64,000 nt of DNA from Aequorivita marisscotiae (GTDB taxonomy: Bacteria; Bacteroidota; Bacteroidia; Flavobacteriales; Flavobacteriaceae), in contig NZ_CP122379.1 of NCBI RefSeq assembly GCF_029814825.1, positions 2,542,001-2,606,000 on the forward strand. Reading direction: 5' to 3'. Shown piece after piece: positions 17,481 through 25,255 of the stretch. Made by a program: the position numbers and the translations under genes. The notes below the pieces were generated by a model. The model worked only from the letters and a program-made list of their open reading frames with translations, ran no database searches and was not told the DNA's origin. The stretch's first letter is position 1. Each line of letters starts with the position of its first letter.

Positions 17481-19145
17481 ATGATATTTTCAAATAATAT
17501 TCTTTCGCAAACTCTTGTTCAACTATGTTTGGATAAAGGGGTAAACCATATAGTTATTTCTCCCGGTTCTAGAAACGCACCTCTAACTATTGGCTTTGGC
17601 AATCATTCTGAATTTAAGTGTTTTAGTATCGTTGATGAGCGATGCGCGGCATTTTTTGCCTTGGGAATGGCGCAACAACTAAAAAAACCGGTAGCCGTTG
17701 TTTGTACTTCGGGTTCGGCGTTGCTCAATTATTATCCGGCGGTTGCAGAAGCATTTTATAGTGACATTCCATTGGTGATTCTTGCAGCCGATAGACCTGC
17801 GGACCGAATTGATATTGGCGACGGACAGACAATCCGGCAACAAAACGTTTTTGAAAACCATATACTTTACAGCGCAAATTGTATAGAGGGTGAAGAATTC
17901 CAAATAAAAAATGAAACCGAAATAAACATAGCGCTCAATACTGCAATTGAGTTAAAAGGCCCAGTGCATATTAACTTACCGTTTTCTGAACCCTTGTACA
18001 ATACAACCGAAACGCAATTAATCTGGCCACAAAATGTGTTAGCGCGAAAGCCAAATTTTAGTTTAGATGAAAGTTTAAATCCTTTTATTAAACAGTGGAA
18101 CGATAGCAAAAGAAAAATGATTCTCGTAGGGGTTTTAGATCCAAATAGTGTGGAACAACGCTTTGTTCAGCAACTGGCCAAGGATAAAAGTGTTTTGGTT
18201 TTAACTGAAACTACTTCAAATCTGCATAATGCACATTTTATTTCGGCGATTGACCAGCTAATAACACCCTTAACCACTGAGGATTTTAAAAAACTTCAGC
18301 CAGATATTTTATTGACTTTTGGTGGGATGGTTGTCTCCAAAAGAATAAAGGCCTTTCTTCGTAACTATGCGCCCAAGGCGCATTGGCACGTTGATGCGAA
18401 AAAAGCCTACGATACTTATTTTGCGCTAAAGCATCATTTTAAAACAACTATTAATAATTTCTTTGCAGAATTTCTTCCGAATACAATTGAAGTACAAAGC
18501 AATTATCAAACTCAATGGCTAAAAATCAGGGAGCATAGATTGCTACGCCATAGAATATATGAAAGCGAAATTCCATATTCAGATTTTATGGTTTTTTGTG
18601 AAATATTTCATCTTCTTCCGCAAAATATCCAGTTGCAATTAAGTAATAGTGCTACGATTAGATATGCACAGCTATTTAATATTTCGCCTTCGATTAGCGT
18701 GTTTTGTAATCGCGGCACGAGTGGTATTGACGGAAGTACAAGTACGGCGATAGGAGCGGCATTGGCTTCAAAATTGCCTACAATTTTTATTACTGGCGAT
18801 CTCAGTTTTTTCTACGATAGCAATGCCCTTTGGAATAATTACATTCCACAAGATTTTAAAATAATTGTAATAAACAATGGAGGTGGTGGTATTTTTAGAA
18901 TTCTTCCCGGTGAAAAAAACACCGAACTATTTAATACTTATTTTGAAACAAAACATAACTTAAATGCCAAGCAGCTTTCAAAAATGTACAATATAAAGTA
19001 TGAAAGTGTTGAAAAGAAAGACGAATTAAAGGTAAAACTAAATGCATTTTTAAACAAAAAAGAAGGACCGGCATTGTTAGAAATATTCACACCTGCTACA
19101 ATAAACGATAATGTACTGTTGGATTACTTTAAATTTATTTTATAA
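17481..19145 (+). CDS. menD: SEPHCHC synthase (2-succinyl-5-enolpyruvyl-6-hydroxy-3-cyclohexene-1-carboxylate synthase)
   Basis: MenD is a thiamine-diphosphate enzyme that condenses isochorismate with 2-oxoglutarate. The N-terminal pyrimidine domain has SPGSRNAPLTIGF and the activating Glu in SIVDERCAAFFALG. The C-terminal domain has the ThDP/Mg motif GDLSFFYDSNALWNN to INNGGGGIFRILPG. 554 aa is the normal length. The stop overlaps the convergent hypothetical gene by 11 bp. menB lies 5 kb downstream; menC, menE and menA are not in the window. Confidence 0.97.
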   Translation: MIFSNNILSQTLVQLCLDKGVNHIVISPGSRNAPLTIGFGNHSEFKCFSIVDERCAAFFALGMAQQLKKPVAVVCTSGSALLNYYPAVAEAFYSDIPLVILAADRPADRIDIGDGQTIRQQNVFENHILYSANCIEGEEFQIKNETEINIALNTAIELKGPVHINLPFSEPLYNTTETQLIWPQNVLARKPNFSLDESLNPFIKQWNDSKRKMILVGVLDPNSVEQRFVQQLAKDKSVLVLTETTSNLHNAHFISAIDQLITPLTTEDFKKLQPDILLTFGGMVVSKRIKAFLRNYAPKAHWHVDAKKAYDTYFALKHHFKTTINNFFAEFLPNTIEVQSNYQTQWLKIREHRLLRHRIYESEIPYSDFMVFCEIFHLLPQNIQLQLSNSATIRYAQLFNISPSISVFCNRGTSGIDGSTSTAIGAALASKLPTIFITGDLSFFYDSNALWNNYIPQDFKIIVINNGGGGIFRILPGEKNTELFNTYFETKHNLNAKQLSKMYNIKYESVEKKDELKVKLNAFLNKKEGPALLEIFTPATINDNVLLDYFKFIL

Positions 19146-19542
19146 ATTGTTTACCCCAGATTGCGGCTAAGGTAAGATCGTCAAAAACGGCAAAAGGTTT
19201 TTTGCAGAATTTAGATTCCAATTCAGCATTACTTCGTGCTATATCACTATAGGCAACTACTACCATAGCCTTTAATGTAGTTACTTTGTTTAAATATTTG
19301 TAATCCGTAGGTTTTACAGAATACGATTGTACACGATGCGCAATATAAACCCAAGGTTTAGTGCCAAGGTACGCAAGCCCCTGCAATAATGTTGAAAACC
19401 CACTTTTGTGAGAAACAGTAGTACCTTCCTTTGCCTCAACAACAACTATATTTCCGTAAAAATATATTATGCCAATATTGGTTTCCAATACTTTTTCTAG
19501 CTTGAAATTTGATGGAAGATTATGTGGTGGATTTAAGTTCAT
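19135..19542 (-). CDS. Conserved hypothetical protein, possible SpoIIAA/STAS-like fold
   Basis: This is a 135-residue soluble protein without a signal peptide. The pattern of short beta strands and amphipathic helices (IGIIYFYGNIVVVEA, then GFSTLLQGLAYLG, then AMVVVAYSDIARSNAE) is compatible with a STAS-like domain, but I recognise no functional motif. It is convergent with menD and overlaps it by 11 bp, and is divergent from cvfB with a palindrome between them. The function is unknown. Confidence 0.7.
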   Translation of the reverse strand: MNLNPPHNLPSNFKLEKVLETNIGIIYFYGNIVVVEAKEGTTVSHKSGFSTLLQGLAYLGTKPWVYIAHRVQSYSVKPTDYKYLNKVTTLKAMVVVAYSDIARSNAELESKFCKKPFAVFDDLTLAAIWGKQFIK

Positions 19543-19567
19543 TTCGGATGTGAATGTACATTTTAAG

Positions 19568-19624
19568 TTTGATATGTATCCTAGGTATCAAACAATTTTT
19601 TTCTGACAAAATACAGTACCTTTG
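19568..19624. promoter_or_regulatory. Divergent control region: inverted repeat and -7 box of cvfB
   Basis: Arms TTTGATA (19568-19574) and TATCAAA (19586-19592) flank a spacer containing CCTAGG. On the plus strand TACCTTTG (19617-19624) is an exact -7 box ending 5 bases before the cvfB ATG. The inverted repeat lies just upstream of the promoter and could be an operator for either divergent gene. Confidence 0.45.
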
Positions 19625-19629
19625 CAACT

Positions 19630-20460
19630 ATGATAAAATTGGGTGAATACAATACTTTAGAAATTCTTCGGGAAACAGAACCGGGGCTATATTTAGGCGA
19701 TACAGAGGAAAACGTGGTGCTTTTACCGCATAGATATAAGCCAGAGCAATACGAAATTGGCGATGAAATTTCGGTATTTATATATTTGGATAATGAAGAG
19801 CGGCCAATAGCTACTACACTCGATCCTTTTCTTCAACTAAATACTTTTGGTTATTTGCATTGTAGCGACGTTACCGAATATGGCGCTTTTATGGATTGGG
19901 GTCTGGAAAAACAACTTTTTGTACCGTTTAAAGAGCAAGCCCGGCCAATGAAAAAAGGCAATTGGTATATAGTATATTTATATATTGATGAAAAAACAAA
20001 TCGTTTGGTTGGCAGCAGCAAAACAAACCATTTTCTTCAAAATGAGAACTTATCGGTTGAACCGTTTCAACAAATAGATATTTTAGTAACGCATTTAACC
20101 GAAAAAGGTGCAAATGTAATTGTTAACGGCCAACACAAGGGACTTATTTATATTGAAGATATTTTCGAAGATATACGAACTGGCGATAAAATGAAGGCTT
20201 TTATTAAAAAAATCCGCCCCGATAATAAAATTGATATCGTCCTACAAAGGCCAGGTTATAAAAGTATCGAACCAAATGCAAACTTTATTCGAGAAGAATT
20301 GGAGGCTGCAGGCGGTTTTTTACCGCTTCACGATAAATCTGATCCAGATACCATTAAAAACATGCTGGGAATGAGCAAGAAAAGTTTTAAAAAGGCAATC
20401 GGGACGCTTTATAAGGACAAGCAAATTGTAATTAAAGAAGATGGAATTGAGTTAATTTAA
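19630..20460 (+). CDS. S1-type RNA-binding protein, CvfB family
   Basis: This 276-residue cytoplasmic protein has three S1-like OB domains (about 1-65, 70-135 and 140-215) followed by a winged helix at the C-terminus (SDPDTIKNMLGMSKKSFKKAIGTLYKDK), the CvfB layout. The second domain has GYLHCSDVTEYGAFMDWG. CvfB proteins bind RNA and affect gene expression; the exact role here is unknown. The transcript is almost leaderless. The 3' end overlaps the convergent marR gene by 4 bp. Confidence 0.85.
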   Translation: MIKLGEYNTLEILRETEPGLYLGDTEENVVLLPHRYKPEQYEIGDEISVFIYLDNEERPIATTLDPFLQLNTFGYLHCSDVTEYGAFMDWGLEKQLFVPFKEQARPMKKGNWYIVYLYIDEKTNRLVGSSKTNHFLQNENLSVEPFQQIDILVTHLTEKGANVIVNGQHKGLIYIEDIFEDIRTGDKMKAFIKKIRPDNKIDIVLQRPGYKSIEPNANFIREELEAAGGFLPLHDKSDPDTIKNMLGMSKKSFKKAIGTLYKDKQIVIKEDGIELI

Positions 20461-21065
20461 TTCCGTTTTTCTTCAAACTCGGGACAGTCTACCCGTATGG
20501 CCTCTGGCGCTAATGGTTGTTGAAGATATTCGCAATAATCTTTGCCATTTTTTTTAGTATAGAATTTACAAGCGAAACAGGTGCGCTGTACACTTATAAT
20601 GCCGCTTTTATTCAGATTGTAAATAAGTTTTACAATAGCTTCATAAACCGTTTGAAGCTGCTCGTTATCAAAACTATCAAATTGTTTTTTTATGGGATTG
20701 GCATAGTTTTCGGTTACAGAAACCAATTCTTTTCCCTTTGCAGAAAGTACGATAAGATAGCTTCTACTGTCGGGTTTTGAATAGTCTTTTAAAATCAGTT
20801 TTTTCTTCTCCAAGGATTTTACGGCATCACTAATGGTAGGTTTTGTAACATCAAATTCCTTAGCCAGATAACTAACTGTACAAAGTGAACTTTCGTGATA
20901 GGCAATAAAAATTAGTATTTGAATCTGTATTGGGCTCACACCAGATTTTTTGGCTTCGGCCCAGAGTAGGGTTCGGAAAACTTCCGATATCCGTTCAAGA
21001 CCAACCACTATTTTATTGCTCACACTTTCTTGCTGAAAGGAGGTATCAAAAACGCTTTTTTCCAT
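20457..21065 (-). CDS. MarR-family transcriptional regulator with a C-terminal cysteine cluster
   Basis: The first 145 or so residues form a MarR winged helix-turn-helix (TVSYLAKEFDVTKPTISDAVKS, wing near YSKPDSRSYLIVL). The last 50 residues carry four cysteines in the order CFAC, DYC, DCPEF, which could bind a metal or iron-sulfur cluster or act as a redox switch. I chose the ATG at 21065 (202 aa); a frame starting further upstream would read through the hairpin next to its promoter. It is the last gene of a four-gene minus-strand block. A palindrome overlapping its own promoter matches one in front of the block, suggesting autoregulation. Confidence 0.88.
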   Translation of the reverse strand: MEKSVFDTSFQQESVSNKIVVGLERISEVFRTLLWAEAKKSGVSPIQIQILIFIAYHESSLCTVSYLAKEFDVTKPTISDAVKSLEKKKLILKDYSKPDSRSYLIVLSAKGKELVSVTENYANPIKKQFDSFDNEQLQTVYEAIVKLIYNLNKSGIISVQRTCFACKFYTKKNGKDYCEYLQQPLAPEAIRVDCPEFEEKRN

Positions 21066-21070
21066 AATAA

Positions 21071-21100
21071 TGCCTGTTAAGAATTGAGGCTTAACAGGCA
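21071..21100. repeat. Perfect 11-bp inverted repeat before marR
   Basis: TGCCTGTTAAG and CTTAACAGGCA are separated by 8 bases and lie 6 bases upstream of the marR ATG. It could be a terminator-like or translation-controlling hairpin at the 5' end of the marR message, or a DNA-binding site. There is no T tract, so simple termination is unlikely. Confidence 0.6.
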
Positions 21101-21129
21101 AAGTTAGTATTCCTAATTATTTATTTCAA
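21099..21129 (-). promoter_or_regulatory. marR promoter with overlapping palindromic operator
   Basis: On the minus strand, TTG (21127-21129), a 20-base spacer and TAACTTTG (21099-21106) form a good Bacteroidota promoter. The imperfect palindrome TTAGTA-T-TCCTAA (21104-21116, plus strand) overlaps the -7 box. It resembles the palindrome at 22452-22470. Repression by the encoded MarR protein is inferred. Confidence 0.55.
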
Positions 21130-21132
21130 CTT

Positions 21133-21396
21133 TTAAGTACAGTTTTCCATTTCTAAAATATAAAAACCCATGGTGTGGATTGCTGTTGTTACTTCGGGAG
21201 TAGCATTTTCTACGTGACAGAAATTACATTTTTTGGAATTTAAACTTCCAGTTTTAAAAGGTTTGCTGGCTAAATACTGTTTTCCAAAAGCGTAAATTTG
21301 GTTTTCATTTTCTAGTGCTGCAGGTACCAAAATATCAAAATGCATTTGCAATCCGTCCGGTCTTGCTACATAAGTGTCCCAAACTGCTATTTTCAT
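21133..21396 (-). CDS. DUF2024-family protein
   Basis: This is a small cytoplasmic protein of 87 residues that I recognise as DUF2024-like (KIAVWDTYVARPDGLQMHFDI). Its C-terminal half has KKCNFCHVENATPE and a final EMENC, giving a CXXCH motif and a third cysteine. The function is unknown. The start is the ATG at 21396, 2 bases after the TGA of the upstream secreted-protein gene, so the two are tightly coupled. Cysteines in this and the flanking genes suggest a shared redox or metal theme. Confidence 0.8.
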   Translation of the reverse strand: MKIAVWDTYVARPDGLQMHFDILVPAALENENQIYAFGKQYLASKPFKTGSLNSKKCNFCHVENATPEVTTAIHTMGFYILEMENCT

Positions 21397-21398
21397 AA

Positions 21399-22118
21399 TC
21401 AATTGTTTTTAACAGTATAGGGTAATGATAAATTTCCACTTGCCACACTGTAAACATTATACACGCCGAGCATTGGCTTATCCATATTTTCAGTGTTTAC
21501 CTGCATATATGCCGCTACGCCATCATAATTGAAATTGGACTGGTTATTTATTCTGTACTTCGGAACTACCACTTTAATTATGTTGTTCATGGCTTTTACT
21601 CCATAGCCCGGAGAGTCCATATACATTGGCATTCCAGGATTTGTGGGTGGTAGCTTTACGGTTGTGTCGCCTTTTTTAAATCGCTTTACCGCAAGTCCAC
21701 CTTCCACTCTTTTATCTTCAACCAAAATTACCCAATGGGGATGCCAAATTACACCATCATTATCGTAGCGAGTATCCATACTTTCATCCCATAGCGGAGT
21801 GTCGTCAAAATCTGGGTGGGAAGTAAGGGCCAAGGCAACAATTCCGTTCGTTTCACTAAAACCTACATCAGTAGATTTTAACGAAGTGGGGAATACATAT
21901 CCCAAGACGGGAGCGCCATTCATCTTTCCGGCGGGGGTTGGCGTTGTTGCACCTGCTGTTCCCGCCACTGTTATTTCCCAAACTAAAACATCTAATTGGG
22001 TATGATTTATAACCTCAGCCTTTGTGATTTTAAAATCATTATTATCATATTCCGAATTTTGTGTACGGGCATGTGTAGCCAGTAAAAGCATTACTATTAT
22101 AAATATTGGTTTTTTCAT
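21399..22118 (-). CDS. Secreted protein of unknown function
   Basis: A Sec signal peptide (PIFIIVMLLLATHARTQ) is followed by about 220 residues that look beta-rich. Conserved-looking segments include LTSHPDFDDTPLWDES, VIWHPHWVILVED and VVVPKYRINN. The His/Asp/Trp-rich WHPHW stretch could bind a metal, but this is a guess. No membrane anchor, lipobox or T9SS domain is seen. It sits between a thioredoxin-like gene and the DUF2024 gene in the same operon. I do not recognise the family's function. Confidence 0.75.
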   Translation of the reverse strand: MKKPIFIIVMLLLATHARTQNSEYDNNDFKITKAEVINHTQLDVLVWEITVAGTAGATTPTPAGKMNGAPVLGYVFPTSLKSTDVGFSETNGIVALALTSHPDFDDTPLWDESMDTRYDNDGVIWHPHWVILVEDKRVEGGLAVKRFKKGDTTVKLPPTNPGMPMYMDSPGYGVKAMNNIIKVVVPKYRINNQSNFNYDGVAAYMQVNTENMDKPMLGVYNVYSVASGNLSLPYTVKNN

Positions 22119-22171
22119 TTTTTTGTTGTTTTAATACAAAGGCTTTCGAAAGAATACCTTTGTAGGGTTAA

Positions 22172-22405
22172 TTAATTTTTTAAATCTGCCATGGAGGCAC
22201 CATAATTTATGTGTAATACATTGCCGGTAGGCGTAACCAGAGCTGGAACAGATTTTACTCCTAGATTTTCGGCAACCTGTATTTTTGATTTGTCTTCACC
22301 TAAATGCACTACTTCAATAGAAGTAGGATCCATCAGTTCTAGAATTTCAACTTCGGCACTTACACATACGGGACAACCGGCGTGGTAAAAAATAGACTTT
22401 TTCAT
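22172..22405 (-). CDS. Thioredoxin/glutaredoxin-like protein
   Basis: This is a minimal thioredoxin-fold protein of 77 residues. The redox motif is CPVC near the N-terminus (YHAGCPVCVSAE), and the cis-Pro is in VKSVPALVT. There is no signal peptide, so it acts in the cytoplasm. It is the first gene of the block leading to the secreted protein, the DUF2024 protein and MarR. A palindromic operator overlaps its promoter. It may report or repair the thiol state linked to the cysteine-rich regulator; that link is inference. Confidence 0.82.
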   Translation of the reverse strand: MKKSIFYHAGCPVCVSAEVEILELMDPTSIEVVHLGEDKSKIQVAENLGVKSVPALVTPTGNVLHINYGASMADLKN

Positions 22406-22445
22406 AATTAAAACGTATTTAAAGATTAAAGCAATATTGCTTGGA

Positions 22446-22470
22446 CAAATATAGTAAGGAATCCTAACTA
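22446..22470 (-). promoter_or_regulatory. Promoter and palindromic operator of the thioredoxin-like operon
   Basis: On the minus strand, TAGTTAGGA-T-TCCTTACTA (22452-22470, 8 of 9 arm positions matching) runs directly into TATATTTG (22446-22453), an exact -7 box. The ATG is about 40 bases downstream. The same TTAGGA/TCCTAA core overlaps the marR promoter, so the MarR protein is the likely ligand. Confidence 0.6.
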
Positions 22471-22569
22471 AATAAAATATAATTGAATTTTTTTTTACGG
22501 TGAATGTTTTGGGTGAAAGAATTCACCCAAATATAAGTGCATATAAAGTGGAAGGGAAGAGGTATTGCG

Positions 22570-23049
22570 TTATTGCGAATACGGTCCGTAGGCGCCATAC
22601 CCTACATAAAAACCGCCTCGCCGTGACGGCCGTTGATAAAAACCGTACGAGTAGGGCATAAGTTCAGGTCTTAAATAGCCACGAGATTCTTTATAAGAAA
22701 TATTTTTAACCGCGGTAGAACCATCGGCACTATAACTGCTATTGCCTCCATAAATGCCATATTCTCTGGGATCCAATGAGATTTTTAAATCAGACTTTAC
22801 ATAATTTTCATTGGCTGCCATAGCATCGTACATGCTCACTGCTTCCCGGTAGTTATTCTTGTTTAGTTTAAAGGATGGAAGTGTATTCGAAGAGTTTGTT
22901 GAAAATTCTGAATTGGCAAAAGGTACCGTAATTAAACGCTCTAATTCGGGCAACTTCACGAAGTCTAATTTATTTTTATTGCTTTCAAAATCCAACTGTG
23001 CCGAGGCAATCAGCGGAAAAAGTACAATAAAAGTGAATAGCTTTTTCAT
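22570..23049 (-). CDS. Small secreted protein of unknown function
   Basis: A Sec signal peptide (KKLFTFIVLFPLIASA, then QLDFES) precedes about 140 residues of low similarity to anything I know. The C-terminus is rich in Gly, Tyr and Arg (SYGFYQRPSRRGGFYVGYGAYGPYSQ in part). It is not an obvious lipoprotein and has no sorting domain. It is likely periplasmic or surface-exposed and appears monocistronic. The function is unknown. Confidence 0.65.
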   Translation of the reverse strand: MKKLFTFIVLFPLIASAQLDFESNKNKLDFVKLPELERLITVPFANSEFSTNSSNTLPSFKLNKNNYREAVSMYDAMAANENYVKSDLKISLDPREYGIYGGNSSYSADGSTAVKNISYKESRGYLRPELMPYSYGFYQRPSRRGGFYVGYGAYGPYSQ

Positions 23050-23103
23050 CGCGACAAATATATCAAATTTTAAGCCAATTTAAACTTGCCGTTCAATTGT
23101 ATG

Positions 23104-24222
23104 TTACAAACTTAACTTTTTAGCCGTATCTTTAGGAAGAGCATCTTTATGAACGGTTATGCTAATTGTCTTTAACCGCATGTACGCTTCGCTAAAATAC
23201 ACGTAACCTCCGTTGGCAACCCTTGATTCATCAGATCCCCAGCTATTTTTTACTTTATAATATTTGGTGCCGTTTTGATCGTGAAGTAACCCCGTAATAT
23301 GCATTAAATGATCGTCTGTAGTATTGTAATTTTCAAACTCCTGTTGACGGTATTGTTGAGTAATATCTTTTTCGGGATAAATACTGTGTAGCGCTTTTAA
23401 AGTGTTTTCAGCATTTTCTGGCACAACGGCTACACCATCTTTTGATGAAAAGGCACGTTCACTTACATCACAATCCAATTCAACAGTAAAACCATTTTGC
23501 AAAGCATTATCAATGGTAGATATTAGCTCGTTTAGCGGAACATTGTAAAAACTTCCGTTGCTCCAATTATCTGGAATATTCAAAATAAATTTAGAATAGA
23601 ATGGCGCATGTGTAAAGCTGGTAATATTTATATAATCCGTTGGTACAATTTTGGTCATTTTTAAAAAACTTTCCGGAGTATACTGTTTTCCTTCAAAAGT
23701 AAAGTTGGTAATGTTTTTGCCGATGTACACATCCAGAACACCTTCAATTGCCGCACGCCATTTTGGGCTTAAGTTTCTACCGGGATTGTCTATATAGGTT
23801 TTTAACATTGCTTCGAGTACCGCAACCATTTCGGCGTGGTTGTATTTGGTTTCTCCCTCAGATAGACCATTAAATGCTATTTCGGGTACCAAACCATTTT
23901 TTTTAATCGAATTAATAACGTCGTGTGCCAAACCCCCTTCGCCAAATTGTGCTTTTCCTTGGCGCATAATAAAATTTTCAGCCTTTAGTGGGTAGGTGTT
24001 TCGCACTTGGTACATTTCGCTAAGATCTATATTTTTTCCGGTGAGCCTAATAATTTCACTCTCCAAAAATGAAGTACTGCTAAAACTCCAGCAAGTTCCG
24101 GTAATACCTTGGCTTAATACGGGTGTTGTTTCAAGATCGGTGACGGTTGTAAATTTGTAAATTTCTTGTGATGAGAGTGTTACTGTGAAGAGTAATACGA
24201 AGAATAGAATAAAATGTTTCAT
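23104..24222 (-). CDS. Secreted C1B-type cysteine peptidase (bleomycin hydrolase-like)
   Basis: A signal peptide (FILFFVLLFTVTLSSQ) is followed by a papain-fold peptidase domain. The catalytic Cys is in QGITGTCWSFSSTS (about 44), His in DDHLMHITGLL, and Asn in VKNSWGSD. The wide spacing and the context of these motifs fit the C1B (PepC/bleomycin hydrolase) group. Unlike the usual cytoplasmic PepC, this one is exported. It probably degrades peptides in the periplasm or outside. An inserted repeat element begins at its start codon and separates it from the divergent menB. Confidence 0.88.
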   Translation of the reverse strand: MKHFILFFVLLFTVTLSSQEIYKFTTVTDLETTPVLSQGITGTCWSFSSTSFLESEIIRLTGKNIDLSEMYQVRNTYPLKAENFIMRQGKAQFGEGGLAHDVINSIKKNGLVPEIAFNGLSEGETKYNHAEMVAVLEAMLKTYIDNPGRNLSPKWRAAIEGVLDVYIGKNITNFTFEGKQYTPESFLKMTKIVPTDYINITSFTHAPFYSKFILNIPDNWSNGSFYNVPLNELISTIDNALQNGFTVELDCDVSERAFSSKDGVAVVPENAENTLKALHSIYPEKDITQQYRQQEFENYNTTDDHLMHITGLLHDQNGTKYYKVKNSWGSDESRVANGGYVYFSEAYMRLKTISITVHKDALPKDTAKKLSL

Positions 24223-24311
24223 TGTATATGCCTGGCCGAGCGCAGTCTAGACCATAATGTAATTTATAAGTTAATACGACCGCCCGACTGCACTCGAGAC
24301 GTCATTGTATA
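24219..24311. mobile_element. Small inserted repeat element flanked by 10-bp direct repeats
   Basis: TCATTGTATA occurs at 24219-24228 and again at 24302-24311, bracketing 73 bp. Inside are inverted arms CCGAGCGCAGTC (24236-24247) and GACTGCACTCGAG (24286-24298). The arms resemble a repeat type common between flavobacterial genes. The layout is that of a MITE-like insertion with target-site duplication. No transposase is encoded. Confidence 0.5.
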
Positions 24312-24354
24312 ATTTAAGAGTATGATTTCATATATTTACGCTAAAATAACAAAT

Positions 24355-25194
24355 ATGATTTCACCCAACTGGAAAACAGCAAAAGAATATACAGATATAA
24401 CCTATAAAAAAGCAAATGGCGTAGCGCGAATTGCATTTAACAGGCCTGATGTGCGCAATGCGTTTCGGCCAAAAACAACCGCCGAATTACTTGATGCTTT
24501 TCACGATGCGCAAGAAGATACATCTGTTGGAGTGGTATTGTTATCTGCGGAAGGTCCATCATCTAAAGATGGGGTGTATAGTTTCTGTAGCGGTGGCGAC
24601 CAAAAGGCGCGTGGCCACCAAGGATATGTAGGCGATGACGGCTATCACAGGTTAAATATTCTGGATGTACAACGATTAATCCGTTTTATGCCGAAGGCGG
24701 TTATTTGTGTAGTTCCGGGATGGGCAGTGGGCGGCGGGCACAGCTTACACGTGGTCTGCGATTTAACCCTAGCAAGTAAGGAACACGCTATCTTTAAACA
24801 GACCGATGCCGACGTTACCAGTTTTGACGGTGGTTACGGAAGTGCTTACTTGGCCAAAATGGTAGGGCAGAAGCGAGCCCGTGAAATCTTTTTCCTTGGA
24901 AGAAATTATTCTGCACAGGAAGCTTTTGAAATGGGAATGGTTAATGCCGTAATTCCACATGATGAATTAGAAGATACAGCTTATGAATGGGCGCAGGAAA
25001 TTCTTGCGAAAAGCCCAACTTCCATAAAAATGCTGAAATTTGCCATGAACCTAACCGATGACGGCATGGTTGGGCAACAGGTTTTTGCAGGTGAAGCAAC
25101 GCGCCTTGCCTATATGACCGATGAGGCCAAAGAGGGGCGCGATGCTTTTCTGGAAAAACGAAAGCCTAATTTTGATAAGAAGTGGTTGCCGTAA
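24355..25194 (+). CDS. menB: 1,4-dihydroxy-2-naphthoyl-CoA synthase
   Basis: MenB is a crotonase-fold enzyme that cyclises o-succinylbenzoyl-CoA to DHNA-CoA in menaquinone synthesis. The motifs are CSGGDQKARG, VPGWAVGGGHSLHVVCDLTLAS (oxyanion hole and carboxylate/bicarbonate site) and DADVTSFDGGYGSAY, all MenB-specific. I chose the ATG at 24355 (279 aa); a longer frame from 24322 would include a probable -7 element (TATATTTA) lying upstream. It is separated from menF/menD by 5 kb. Confidence 0.96.
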   Translation: MISPNWKTAKEYTDITYKKANGVARIAFNRPDVRNAFRPKTTAELLDAFHDAQEDTSVGVVLLSAEGPSSKDGVYSFCSGGDQKARGHQGYVGDDGYHRLNILDVQRLIRFMPKAVICVVPGWAVGGGHSLHVVCDLTLASKEHAIFKQTDADVTSFDGGYGSAYLAKMVGQKRAREIFFLGRNYSAQEAFEMGMVNAVIPHDELEDTAYEWAQEILAKSPTSIKMLKFAMNLTDDGMVGQQVFAGEATRLAYMTDEAKEGRDAFLEKRKPNFDKKWLP

Positions 25195-25255
25195 CTCGTT
25201 ATATTTTTTTAAAGTTGATATTGATGCAACAGTAAAATTCGCAGACCTTAAATAA

